Shown here piece by piece: positions 25,773-34,215 of a stretch of DNA of 41,033 bases. Under the pieces are notes generated by a model that worked only from the letters and a program-made list of their open reading frames with translations, did not search any database and had not been told where the DNA came from. Source of the stretch: Ilumatobacteraceae bacterium (GTDB taxonomy: Bacteria > Actinomycetota > Acidimicrobiia > Acidimicrobiales > Ilumatobacteraceae); assembly GCA_019090765.1 (NCBI GenBank), contig JAHRVJ010000184.1, positions 1-41,033 on the forward strand. Reading direction: 5' to 3'. Made by a program: the position numbers and the translations under genes. Each line of letters begins with the position of its first letter. Position 1 is the stretch's first letter.

Positions 25773-26948
25773 GTGGACCTGACAATCCCTGACTCGATGG
25801 CCGAATTGCGCGCCGAGTTGCGTGACTACTTCGCCAGACTCGTACCACCGGAGGTGGAAGCCGAGCTGGAGCTGGGTGAGTTGGGTGGTGACACGTTCCG
25901 CCGGATCTACCGCACCCTCGGCGAGGATGGCTGGCTCGGAATTGGATGGCCGAAAGAATTCGGAGGTCAGGGCCGCGGCTCGCTGGAGCAGTTCGTCTTC
26001 TTCGACGAGGCCGACAGGGCTGCCGTGCCAGTGCCCTTCCTGACGATCAAGAGCATCGGCCCGATGCTGATGGACCACGGAACACCTGCGCAACAAGCTG
26101 AGTACCTTCCCGCGATTCTGGAGGGCAAGATCCACTTCTCGATCGGGTACACCGAGCCCGACTCAGGGACCGACCTGGCCTCACTTCGGACCGCTGCGTA
26201 CCGTGACGGGGACGAATATGTCATCAGTGGTCAGAAGATCTTCACGAGCTACATCGGTGATGCCGATTACATCTGGCTAGCCGCACGGACTGGCGAGGGG
26301 GTCAAGAAGCACCACGGCATCTCGATCCTGATCGTGCCCCGCGATGCAGTCGGTTTGAGTGTCACGCCAATCGAGATCCTCCCGGGGACGAGAACCTACG
26401 CCACGTACTACGACGACGTCCGGGTGCCGGTCGGCAACCTCGTGGGCGAGGAAGGCAAGGGTTGGGGCCTGATCATGGGCCAGCTCAACTACGAACGGGT
26501 GGCGATGAGTACTCCGGGACGCGTCGAGCGATCGCTGCGTGACGTCACCATCTGGGCGCAACACACCGATGCCGCCGACGGTCGAAAGTTGATCGAACAC
26601 GACTGGGTCAAACACAAGCTGGCCCGCGTGCACGTGTTGCTGGAGTTGCTGCGATTCATGAACTGGCAAGTGGCCTGGCACGCCGGGGAAGGCTCTCTCA
26701 ACCCCGCTGACGCATCGGCGACGAAAGTCTTCGGTAGCGAGGCGTACAACGAGTCGTACCAGCTTCTGTTCGAGGTCACCGGAGCGCTTGGCGGTTTGCG
26801 CAGCGGGTCGGCCGGTGCCGTCGTCGATGGGCGTGTCGAGAACGAATACCGCATCCCGATTGTCATGACATTCGGTGGTGGGACAAACGAAGTCCAGCGG
26901 GACCTGATCAGTGGGTTCGGCCTCGGCTTACCCGTGTCGCGAACCTAG
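25773..26948 (+). CDS. acyl-CoA dehydrogenase, catalytic-type subunit
   Basis: The 391-residue protein starts at a GTG with GAGAGGAG upstream. Motifs: WLGIGWPKEFGGQG, FSIGYTEPDSGTDLASLRT, ISGQKIFTSYIGDADYIWLAART, TRTYATYYDDVRVP, QLNYERVAMSTPGRVERSL, and FGGGTNEVQRDLISGFGLGLPV. The protein resembles FadE29-like subunits of alpha2beta2 ACADs in steroid breakdown, but I have not aligned it. It is 10 bases upstream of a smaller degenerate ACAD gene, the expected partner. Confidence 0.92.
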   Translation: MDLTIPDSMAELRAELRDYFARLVPPEVEAELELGELGGDTFRRIYRTLGEDGWLGIGWPKEFGGQGRGSLEQFVFFDEADRAAVPVPFLTIKSIGPMLMDHGTPAQQAEYLPAILEGKIHFSIGYTEPDSGTDLASLRTAAYRDGDEYVISGQKIFTSYIGDADYIWLAARTGEGVKKHHGISILIVPRDAVGLSVTPIEILPGTRTYATYYDDVRVPVGNLVGEEGKGWGLIMGQLNYERVAMSTPGRVERSLRDVTIWAQHTDAADGRKLIEHDWVKHKLARVHVLLELLRFMNWQVAWHAGEGSLNPADASATKVFGSEAYNESYQLLFEVTGALGGLRSGSAGAVVDGRVENEYRIPIVMTFGGGTNEVQRDLISGFGLGLPVSRT

Positions 26949-26958
26949 GGAGGCAGAT

Positions 26959-28068
26959 ATGCGATTCGCAGAAACAGCCGAGCAAGATGAATTGCGAGCG
27001 ACTGTTCGACGGCTCTTCGATTCGGTCACCGTGCAGCCATTGTTGTCGGTCGGTGATCCGTGGGCAGGTGGGGAGCCAGATCTCGAAGCATGGTCTCCAC
27101 TCGCAGATATCGGCGTACTCTCTGCCGGGTCTACTAGCGGTCCGGCGCTCGCGGAACTGGTCATCGTGTTCGAGGAGCTCGGTCGCTCCTCGCTGCATCT
27201 TCCGTTGCTCACTTCGGTTGTGTGTGGCTCGATGCCGCTCCGGCAGTTCGGCGGGGTACAACATCGTGAGCTCGTCGCCGCTGTCGAGAATGGCGAGACC
27301 CGTCTCACATCGTCGGTGATCGGGCAGCCATTCCTGGACCGACCTCTCGAACTTGACCAGCAAGGATCATCACTGCGCCTCAGCGGCCAGGCGAACCTGG
27401 TCCTCGATGCTGCAGGATCAACGGCAATAGTCGCGCTCGGCACTGATGCAGACGCCAACGGATCCACGATGGTCGTCGCACCGCTCGCTGACACGACGAT
27501 CCAGGCCCAGAAAGGGACCGACGGCCTTGAACTGGGCCGAGTTGATTTCGCCGGCGTGGAGATCAGCGAGAACAACGTCGTCGGGCAGCGAGGGCAAGGT
27601 CAAGAAATTTGGGCATGGGTCCGTAACCGGGCGCGCCTTTGCCTGGCCGCGACAATGTTGGGTTCTTCAGTCGCGGCACTCGACCTCACCGCGAACTATG
27701 TACGTGAACGAGAACAATTCGGCAAACCCCTGGCTGCCTTCCAGGCAGTATCCCAGCGCGCTGCCGACTCCTATGTCGATGTCGAGGGAATGAAACTCGC
27801 CACCTGGAATGCGGTCACAGCGCTGGAGGCAGGTCGCGAAGCCGAGCGCTCCGCAACGATCGCAGCGTTCTGGGCGAGCGAGGCCGGGCAACGCGTCGCC
27901 CACTCGGCTCAACACCTCCATGGAGGGATTGGCGTCGACATCTCCTATCCGGTCCATCGCCATTTCTTGAATCTCAAGCAGAACGCGATGCTGCTCGGGC
28001 CGCCCAGTCTTCTCCTGGAGGAGATCGGCGAACTTCTCCCTGAATACCTCGCCGAATCGACTACCTGA
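26959..28068 (+). CDS. acyl-CoA dehydrogenase, partner subunit
   Basis: From ATG 26959 (AGGGAGG ribosome site) the protein has 369 residues. The N-terminal domain and the C-terminal bundle (VREREQFGKPLAAFQAVSQRAADSYVDVEG, SAQHLHGGIGVDISYPVHRHF) are recognisable. The middle beta domain lacks the standard TEP-GSD and W-S/T-N flavin loops (RLTSSVIGQPFLDRP in their place). Such FadE28-like subunits complete the FAD site of the neighbouring large subunit. An in-frame start at 26911 overlaps the upstream gene and lacks a ribosome site. Confidence 0.9.
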   Translation: MRFAETAEQDELRATVRRLFDSVTVQPLLSVGDPWAGGEPDLEAWSPLADIGVLSAGSTSGPALAELVIVFEELGRSSLHLPLLTSVVCGSMPLRQFGGVQHRELVAAVENGETRLTSSVIGQPFLDRPLELDQQGSSLRLSGQANLVLDAAGSTAIVALGTDADANGSTMVVAPLADTTIQAQKGTDGLELGRVDFAGVEISENNVVGQRGQGQEIWAWVRNRARLCLAATMLGSSVAALDLTANYVREREQFGKPLAAFQAVSQRAADSYVDVEGMKLATWNAVTALEAGREAERSATIAAFWASEAGQRVAHSAQHLHGGIGVDISYPVHRHFLNLKQNAMLLGPPSLLLEEIGELLPEYLAESTT

Positions 28069-28084
28069 CGAAGGAGTACACAGC

Positions 28085-28840
28085 ATGGGACGACTGGACA
28101 ACAAGGTGGCCCTGATCACCGGTGGGGCACGCGGCCAGGGCGAAGCCGAATCGCGTCTGTTTGTGGCCGAGGGTGCAAGGGTGGTCATCACCGATGTCTT
28201 GGACGCCGAAGGTGAAAACCTCGCCCGAGAACTCGGCGAGATGGCAACATATGCCCGTCTCGATGTCACCGACGAGGACAACTGGGATCGCGTCATCAGC
28301 GATCTCGGCCCCGGCGGTCTGGACATCCTTGTCAACAATGCTGGCATCGCTCTGATGGCCAGCCTTCTCGACGCAACGCTGGACCACTACCGGAAGGTCA
28401 TCGAAGTCAACCAGGTCGGCACATGGTTGGGCATGCGCGCCGCGGGGCGAGCGATGCGTGACAGCGGCGGTGGATCGATCGTCAACATCTCCTCGATTGA
28501 CGGATTCCATGGGATGCCCGCCATGACCGCCTATGCGTCGAGCAAGTTCGCGGTGCGCGGCATGACAAAGGCAGCGGCATTGGATCTCGGATCACACGGT
28601 ATCCGGGTCAATTCGGTGCACCCTGGCCTAATCGACACACCGATGCTCGTAACCGGTGGCCAAGAGGTTCGGGAGTCACTTGGGAAACTGGCCGAAACGT
28701 TCCCAGTCGGCCGCCTCGGCACTGCCAAAGATGTCGCCCAGGTCGTGCTCTTCCTCGCCTCCGACGAGAGCGGCTACTGCACCGGCACTGAGTTCGTTGT
28801 CGACGGCGGGTTGATTGCCGGCGTCACGTTCGACACCTGA
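28085..28840 (+). CDS. short-chain dehydrogenase/reductase
   Basis: The 251-residue classical SDR has the cofactor motif TGGARGQG (12-19), Asp37 after the second strand (favouring NAD over NADP), NNAG (84-87), Asn109, the Ser of ISSIDG (136-137), and Tyr150 with Lys154 in YASSK. Family relatives include 3-alpha/20-beta-hydroxysteroid dehydrogenases and 3-hydroxyacyl-CoA dehydrogenases. In this run, following ACAD and hydratases, oxidation of a 3-hydroxyacyl-CoA or a ring hydroxyl fits. It is the last plus-strand gene of the run and is convergent with the dehydratase operon after 27 bases. Confidence 0.92.
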   Translation: MGRLDNKVALITGGARGQGEAESRLFVAEGARVVITDVLDAEGENLARELGEMATYARLDVTDEDNWDRVISDLGPGGLDILVNNAGIALMASLLDATLDHYRKVIEVNQVGTWLGMRAAGRAMRDSGGGSIVNISSIDGFHGMPAMTAYASSKFAVRGMTKAAALDLGSHGIRVNSVHPGLIDTPMLVTGGQEVRESLGKLAETFPVGRLGTAKDVAQVVLFLASDESGYCTGTEFVVDGGLIAGVTFDT

Positions 28841-28867
28841 TCAAGTTGGTGTGACGACCCTGGATGT

Positions 28868-30100
28868 TCAGGTCCGGCACTGTTCGATTACGTCAACGAC
28901 ATCGGCCGGGGGAGCTGGACGCTTCGGTGGTTGCCCGTCGGCGCCGGGCAACAGTACGGTCGCACCACCGGATGCAGTCACAAGGTCGTCCTGATTCGAG
29001 GCTGTAAGCGTGATCCCCACGGAGCCTGGCTCAGATTCACCAACCTCGGCGACCGAACCCCGGACCCAGGTGGCATCACCGACATAGTTGAAGCTGTCGA
29101 TCCGGTCCTCCAACTTCCACAGCCATGCGTCATCGCCCATCCACGAAGTCACCGTGTGCGCAAACCAACAGGTTCTCAAGAATCCGTAGTCGTACGCTCT
29201 AGCAGTGCCGACCTTCCCGGCGAAGGATGCGTCCCAATGGCCGCGCTGAGACGTGTCCGGAACCCCGTTCGGGTCGCGCGGCCAGAGATGGGGGCGAGCA
29301 CGGCGATGTTTCCAGCTAAGTCGCGACGAGAAGGTGCCCTGACCGCTCCAGCCCCAACCGATATGGAAGGAGATCAGATCGGTCACCGTGAGTGGCCCCT
29401 TGACCAGGGTGTCGATCGTGTCGCCGACAGCGACATCGCCCGCCGCTCGGGGCAGCCCGCCACGAGTTTGCTGCGTGGCATACTCCGCATCGATCGCCGC
29501 GATCTCCTCTTTCGACCAGGAATGAGCCTCAGCGCGCTGATTCTCTCCACCGGAACGACGCGATGACGACCGGTCCGTGTTGATGTACCACGTTCGGTAG
29601 GTCGCGAGAGCAGCATCAGCGGCTGGAATATCCGGATCGTCCAACCACCAGACCTGTCGATGATGAACGATCACGCTACGACCACCGCCGAAAGAGCTCG
29701 TCTTGTCTTCGACCTCGGAGACGACGTTGGCCGTCAGCACACGATGACCTTCGGTCAACGGCCGGTGGAATTCCCATTTGCCGCCACCCTGAAATGCCTG
29801 GACCCCCGCGAGCGCACCCGCGGAATCGCGGCGGACGTCGTCGGGCGGTGGCGGACCCACCGGTTGACCCATTGTGGCGATAAATGTCGGTGGAGCGATG
29901 CATCGTCCGTAGCTGCCCGAGGCCGCATATAACGGGTCGCACCACAGCGGATTGTCATCACCGTAACCATTGGCGAAGTGACGAAAACCGTCAGTGGTCG
30001 AGACCAGGTTGAAGGGGTACTTTCCGGTCAGCTGTGATGTCGCCGTGAAGCCGATACGTCGTCGAAGCTGTGCCACCGAATCGTCATTGATTGCTGTCAT
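28868..30100 (-). CDS. FAS1-like/MaoC double hot-dog dehydratase
   Basis: The 410-residue protein has an N-terminal FAS1-like dehydratase segment (FNLVSTTDGFRHFANGYGDDNPLWCDP, RCIAPPTFIATMGQ, WEFHRPLTEGHRVLTANVVSEVEDK). A second hot-dog domain follows (GPLTVTDLISFHIGWGW, RTCWFAHTVTSWMGDDAWLWKLEDRIDSFNYVGD). Two-domain proteins of this type hydrate enoyl-CoA or act on related thioesters. Its ATG lies 17 bases inside the end of the TetR gene, so it is the last gene of the importer operon. A hydratase in a transporter operon suggests action on the imported substrate. Confidence 0.83.
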   Translation of the reverse strand: MTAINDDSVAQLRRRIGFTATSQLTGKYPFNLVSTTDGFRHFANGYGDDNPLWCDPLYAASGSYGRCIAPPTFIATMGQPVGPPPPDDVRRDSAGALAGVQAFQGGGKWEFHRPLTEGHRVLTANVVSEVEDKTSSFGGGRSVIVHHRQVWWLDDPDIPAADAALATYRTWYINTDRSSSRRSGGENQRAEAHSWSKEEIAAIDAEYATQQTRGGLPRAAGDVAVGDTIDTLVKGPLTVTDLISFHIGWGWSGQGTFSSRLSWKHRRARPHLWPRDPNGVPDTSQRGHWDASFAGKVGTARAYDYGFLRTCWFAHTVTSWMGDDAWLWKLEDRIDSFNYVGDATWVRGSVAEVGESEPGSVGITLTASNQDDLVTASGGATVLLPGADGQPPKRPAPPADVVDVIEQCRT

Positions 30101-30728
30101 GAGGCCGGTCCTCTCCGTTGAGGATTGCTGGCACGATGAACATCATCAGGTACTCCCGAAGTTCGGCGTCGCTTCGATTGCCGCTTCCCATGATCAGTAG
30201 CGACATCATCTGACGAATCAGGAACTCGATCGCCCAGTCGATTCTGGCACCTGGGCGCAGGTAGCCCTCGGCTTCGGCCTCGCCCAGAAAAGGACCGAAT
30301 AACTGTTGTGCCGCGGCGAGCACCGCTTCCGAATTCGCCGCCAGCGACGAGGTGCGGCCCGCGGTATCGGTGGATAAGAGCATTCTCAGCTTGGCATCTT
30401 CAGGAACGCGACGAACGATCGTCAAGATCACCTCGACGAGTTTGTCGTCCAAGCGTTCGATTCCTTCGAGGATCTCGTGAAGTTCGTCACTCAGATGAGC
30501 TGTCTCGCGCAACAACACAGCGAGTGTCAGTTCGTCACGACCGCCCGGGAAATAGCGATACACCGTCGGCCGGGACACCTGTGCTTGGAGAGCGATGTCG
30601 CCGACCGTGGCCTTGTGAACGCCGAATTTTTCGAAACACACTTCGGTCGCGCGGATCAGCCGCTTGCGAGCTTCCTCAAAGGAGCTGGGAGCATCGTGGC
30701 CCCAGCGTGTGTGGGGTTCATCCGCCAT
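30084..30728 (-). CDS. TetR-family regulator within importer operon
   Basis: The 214-residue protein has one N-terminal TetR HTH at about 23-66 (TVGDIALQAQVSRPTVYRYFPGGRDEL) and a helical ligand-binding domain. The ATG overlaps the stop of the transporter-fusion gene by one base (TGATG), so it is produced together with the importer. TetR regulators often repress their own operon. The promoter of this operon carries dyad E, the most symmetrical of the six sites. This protein is therefore the best candidate for the regulator that binds them all. That link is inference. Confidence 0.9.
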   Translation of the reverse strand: MADEPHTRWGHDAPSSFEEARKRLIRATEVCFEKFGVHKATVGDIALQAQVSRPTVYRYFPGGRDELTLAVLLRETAHLSDELHEILEGIERLDDKLVEVILTIVRRVPEDAKLRMLLSTDTAGRTSSLAANSEAVLAAAQQLFGPFLGEAEAEGYLRPGARIDWAIEFLIRQMMSLLIMGSGNRSDAELREYLMMFIVPAILNGEDRPHDSNQ

Positions 30729-33421
30729 CAGATCGTACGTCCCGAAGCGCTCTCACCGAAGTAGAGATCCGTAATGATCTGCGAATCGAAGTGTTCGACG
30801 GGGCCTGCGGCAAGGACACGCCCGAGGTCCATGACAACAATGTGATCGGCAATCTCCAGGAGATTGGCAGCCTGTTCAGCGACCAACACAATCGTCGTCC
30901 CGCCGTCGCGCAACTCTGCCATCAGTTCGAACAACGATTCGGTGATCCGCGGCGCCAGGCCGAGCGTCGGTTCGTCTGAAATGAGTAGCTGTGGAGGCCG
31001 GATAAGGAGGGGAGCCATCGTGAGAATCTGCTGCTCGCCACCTGACAGCAGGTTCGCCATCAGCTTCCTCCGTGGAGCCAATGCCGGAAAACGCTGCATC
31101 ACCAGTTCGCGATCCCCGGGATCAGAGAGCCACACTGCGAGGTTCTCCTCGACGGTGAGTCCAGGGAAGATGCCACGGCTCTCGGGGGCCAACACCAGCC
31201 CGATCGAGGCACGCTTGTCAGCGGGCAGCTGCGAGATGTCGACACCGTCGAACTCTACGCTGCCCGCCGTTGACGGCAGCAATCCCGCCATGACTGAGCA
31301 AAGAGTCGACTTGCCAGCGCCATTGGGCCCGACGATGGCCAGTATCCCCCCGCGAGGTACCGAAAAGTCGATGCCGTGTAGGACCTCGACACCTCCGTAA
31401 CCAGCGACGATTCCCTCCAGTCGGCAGATCCCCTGCGATCCATCGTCGATCGATACCTCAGGGCTCGGGGTGGAGGGCGGCTGTTCGTGTTCCAAATAAT
31501 GTTCACGATCAGCCGGCGTCCGGCGACGCCGCTTGAACGTCGACACTGACAGCAGCCCATAGGGATACCGCACTACGGCAACTGCACCGAGACCGAAGAG
31601 GACTTGTGGCCACAAGGTCGAGTCGGTGAACCACCCGACGACACTTGGCAAGAACACAAATGCAAGACCTGCGGCAAAGGCACCACCGACTCGCTGAATG
31701 CCGAAAACGGCGACCACGGCGACCCAGACAAGACCCAATGGGGTGCTGAAGTCTGTGCTCGAGATTCGCATGTTCGTCGACGCCATCAGGGCGCCACCGA
31801 ACCCGGCCACCATCGCCGACACACTGAACATGGTCAGCTTGGCCCTGACCGGCGACACACCCACTGAGGCGGCGGCAACCTCTGAGGAACGCACCGCCCC
31901 CATCGCTCGGCCTGTCGGTGATTTGATGATATTCGTAACGAACAGCGCGAGCAGGCCGAAAATCGCAAGCAACACGATTGCGTATGCGCGATCGCTATCT
32001 AGCGAGATCGGGCCGAGGCTGGGCCGGGGCAACTCTCTTCCGCTCGAGCCCCCCGTTACCGCCTCGATACGAAACACCACTCGGTCAGCCATGAAACCCA
32101 TCGCCAAGGTCGCGAGCGCGAGTGACAGGCCGCCGAGACGCAAGGACGGAATGGCAACCAGCAGGCCCGCAAGCATCGCCACGACGGCACCAACTGCGGC
32201 TGCGAGGAAGAAGGGCCAGCCGTGGCTGGTGAGGATTGCTGCCGTTACAGCGCCCGACATCGCAAAGGCCGCTTGGGCCAGAGAGACCATCGACCCGATG
32301 CCCGTCACGATGACAAACGACAGGAATATCACCGCCATGGCCATTGACTTGGCTGCCAGACTGGCTTGGAATTCGTCGACGAGGAATACCCAACCAATGA
32401 AGGCCACTGCGCACAGTGCCCACGGGAGCCGGCGGCGCCAGGCCACGACATCACCCGAAACATCGGGTGCAGCGGTTTCTTCGATTGTGGTGCCGGCGCG
32501 CCGAGAGCGATCTCGGCCGAGCAGTAGTAGGCCGCCGAGCAGCAGCACGAATGGCACGGCGGAGCGCAACCCCGGCAGCAGTTGTGGCGATACTTCGACG
32601 TACCCTGAGACCAGGCTCTGTACGACTCCGAGGGCAACACCCGCGGCCATCGCGATGGGGATCGACTGGAGCCGGCCGATGACCGCTGCGGCCGTGGCAA
32701 CAAACATCAAGAAGGTGAAGACCGTCGGCTCGAGGTTGAACAAGGGGGCGATCAAGACGCCCGCCAAACCGGCGATAGTTGTGGAGGTGACAGTCGAGAT
32801 ACGTGAAGTTCTCACCGTGTCGATCCCACGAGCCGAAGCGAGGTCAGTCCGGTCGACCGTCGCCCGGATCGACAGGCCGAGCCGAGTATGGCGGATGATT
32901 AACCAGAGGCCTGCAGCCACGATGACCGCGGCGACGAACACGGCAAGTTGATTTGAGTCGAGTACGACGCCGTCGGCGATCTGCCAGCGCGCTGGCGGCG
33001 CTGGCCCCAAGCCCGGTGGCAGGAAGACCTGCTGATCGCTGGCGAGGTCCACGCCGGCAGTGACTGTCAGCCACGACCCGATCAGTAATATCAGCGGTGG
33101 CAGGGCAACGGCAAGACCGATGGTTGCAACAATCCGCACGACCTCGTTGCGGCGAGTTAGAGCCCTGAAAATGATGGTGTCGAGCAGCAGCCCCAAGAGT
33201 GGAGCGAAAACGCCGATCGTCAGCAGAGCCGAGGGGACGATCGCGAGACCAAGACCGCTGTTGAGTTGAAAGAAAACGTAGGCACTGCAGAAGGCGATCG
33301 CGCCGTACGCGAAGTTGAAGACCTTGGTCGTCGTATACGTGAGCACCAACCCGCTGGCAAACAGACCATATATTCCTCCAAAGATGCCGCCGCTGAGCGC
33401 CAGGCTTAGAAACTTGCTCAC
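30728..33421 (-). CDS. LivH-LivM-LivF triple fusion, branched-chain-type ABC importer
   Basis: The 897-residue protein joins three subunits that are usually separate. Residues about 1-305 are a LivH-type permease (TTKVFNFAYGAIAF, TVDRTDLASARGID). About 335-625 is a LivM-type permease (GSMVSLAQAAFAMSGA, MGAVRSSEVAAASVGVS). A charged linker of about 40 residues (RRRRTPADREHYLEHE) leads to a LivF-type ATPase at about 664-897. The ATPase has Walker A GPNGAGKST (698-706), signature LSGGEQQ (792-798) and Walker B LLISDEP (812-818). The start overlaps the LivG stop by four bases. With LivG and the lipoprotein it makes a complete importer. Substrates of such systems extend beyond amino acids to aromatic acids and similar compounds. 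Confidence 0.93.
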   Translation of the reverse strand: MSKFLSLALSGGIFGGIYGLFASGLVLTYTTTKVFNFAYGAIAFCSAYVFFQLNSGLGLAIVPSALLTIGVFAPLLGLLLDTIIFRALTRRNEVVRIVATIGLAVALPPLILLIGSWLTVTAGVDLASDQQVFLPPGLGPAPPARWQIADGVVLDSNQLAVFVAAVIVAAGLWLIIRHTRLGLSIRATVDRTDLASARGIDTVRTSRISTVTSTTIAGLAGVLIAPLFNLEPTVFTFLMFVATAAAVIGRLQSIPIAMAAGVALGVVQSLVSGYVEVSPQLLPGLRSAVPFVLLLGGLLLLGRDRSRRAGTTIEETAAPDVSGDVVAWRRRLPWALCAVAFIGWVFLVDEFQASLAAKSMAMAVIFLSFVIVTGIGSMVSLAQAAFAMSGAVTAAILTSHGWPFFLAAAVGAVVAMLAGLLVAIPSLRLGGLSLALATLAMGFMADRVVFRIEAVTGGSSGRELPRPSLGPISLDSDRAYAIVLLAIFGLLALFVTNIIKSPTGRAMGAVRSSEVAAASVGVSPVRAKLTMFSVSAMVAGFGGALMASTNMRISSTDFSTPLGLVWVAVVAVFGIQRVGGAFAAGLAFVFLPSVVGWFTDSTLWPQVLFGLGAVAVVRYPYGLLSVSTFKRRRRTPADREHYLEHEQPPSTPSPEVSIDDGSQGICRLEGIVAGYGGVEVLHGIDFSVPRGGILAIVGPNGAGKSTLCSVMAGLLPSTAGSVEFDGVDISQLPADKRASIGLVLAPESRGIFPGLTVEENLAVWLSDPGDRELVMQRFPALAPRRKLMANLLSGGEQQILTMAPLLIRPPQLLISDEPTLGLAPRITESLFELMAELRDGGTTIVLVAEQAANLLEIADHIVVMDLGRVLAAGPVEHFDSQIITDLYFGESASGRTI

Positions 33422-34215
33422 GTCGTAGCGCCCGTACCCAGGTATGCATCGTGAACGGCGGTACTGGCGATCACGTCGCTGGCAGGTCCGTCGGCAAGTA
33501 CTTCGCCGAGGTTGAGCGCGGTCAGTGAATCACTCAAAGACATGATGAAGGCGATGTCGTGCTCCACAAGTAGGACGCCACACTTTTCTCCAGCGGCGAC
33601 CATCCGGACTATCTGCGCCAGCCTTTCTGTCTCGACCTCGTCAAGCCCTGATGTCGGCTCGTCAAGCAGGAGGAGTCTCGGTTCATCGACGATCGCGCGA
33701 CCCAATTCAACCATCCGGGCTCGGCCGATTGGCAACGCCGCGGCCAGGATCGAGGCGACATCTTCGAGTTCGCACATCGCCAACACTTCGTCTACCCGGC
33801 GCTGTCGCTCCACCTCCAGTTGTTGCCTGGACGGGACCCGCTTGAGTACGTCGGCAAGAACGCCACCCCCGCCTCCCCGCCATTCGATGGCAGTCAGCAG
33901 ATTGTCCCGAACACTCAGATGGCCAAATACCTGGGCGCGTTGAAAAGTTCTTCGGACACCGAGTCGCGCCCGAGCCGTTGGCGAGCTTCGCGTGATCACG
34001 TCGCTACCGAGCGAAATCTTGCCGGTATCGGCCCGAACGACACCGGCGATCACGTCAAACAACGTGGTCTTACCGGCACCGTTGGGCCCGATGACTCCGT
34101 GGATTTCCCCAGGCGAGACCTGCACCCTCACGTCGCGCAGGGCTTGAACGCCGCCGAAGCTGACGCTCAGGTTTTCGACCGACAGTCCATTGCTGTCGCT
34201 GACTGGGGGGTTCAC
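33418..34215 (-). CDS. LivG-type ABC transporter ATPase
   Basis: The 265-residue ATPase shows Walker A GPNGAGKTT (43-51), Q-loop RRTFQRAQVFGHLSVRDN, a weak signature LPIGRARM (161-168), Walker B LLLLDEP (181-187) and the switch His219 in LVEHD. The degenerate signature without an obvious LSGG is common in LivG proteins, whose partner LivF carries the stronger one. Its ATG overlaps the stop of the lipoprotein gene, and its stop overlaps the ATG of the fusion gene, giving a tightly coupled importer operon. Confidence 0.92.
   Translation of the reverse strand: MNPPVSDSNGLSVENLSVSFGGVQALRDVRVQVSPGEIHGVIGPNGAGKTTLFDVIAGVVRADTGKISLGSDVITRSSPTARARLGVRRTFQRAQVFGHLSVRDNLLTAIEWRGGGGGVLADVLKRVPSRQQLEVERQRRVDEVLAMCELEDVASILAAALPIGRARMVELGRAIVDEPRLLLLDEPTSGLDEVETERLAQIVRMVAAGEKCGVLLVEHDIAFIMSLSDSLTALNLGEVLADGPASDVIASTAVHDAYLGTGATT

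Noticed and set aside
26928..27575. 215-codon minus-strand frame inside the ACAD partner gene
   Set aside because: Ser/Pro/Arg-rich translation with no family features, antisense to a supported gene.
31698..32951. 417-codon plus-strand frame antisense to the transporter fusion
   Set aside because: The translation is low-complexity (Ala, Thr, Arg, Pro) and lies wholly inside a well-supported ABC transporter gene.
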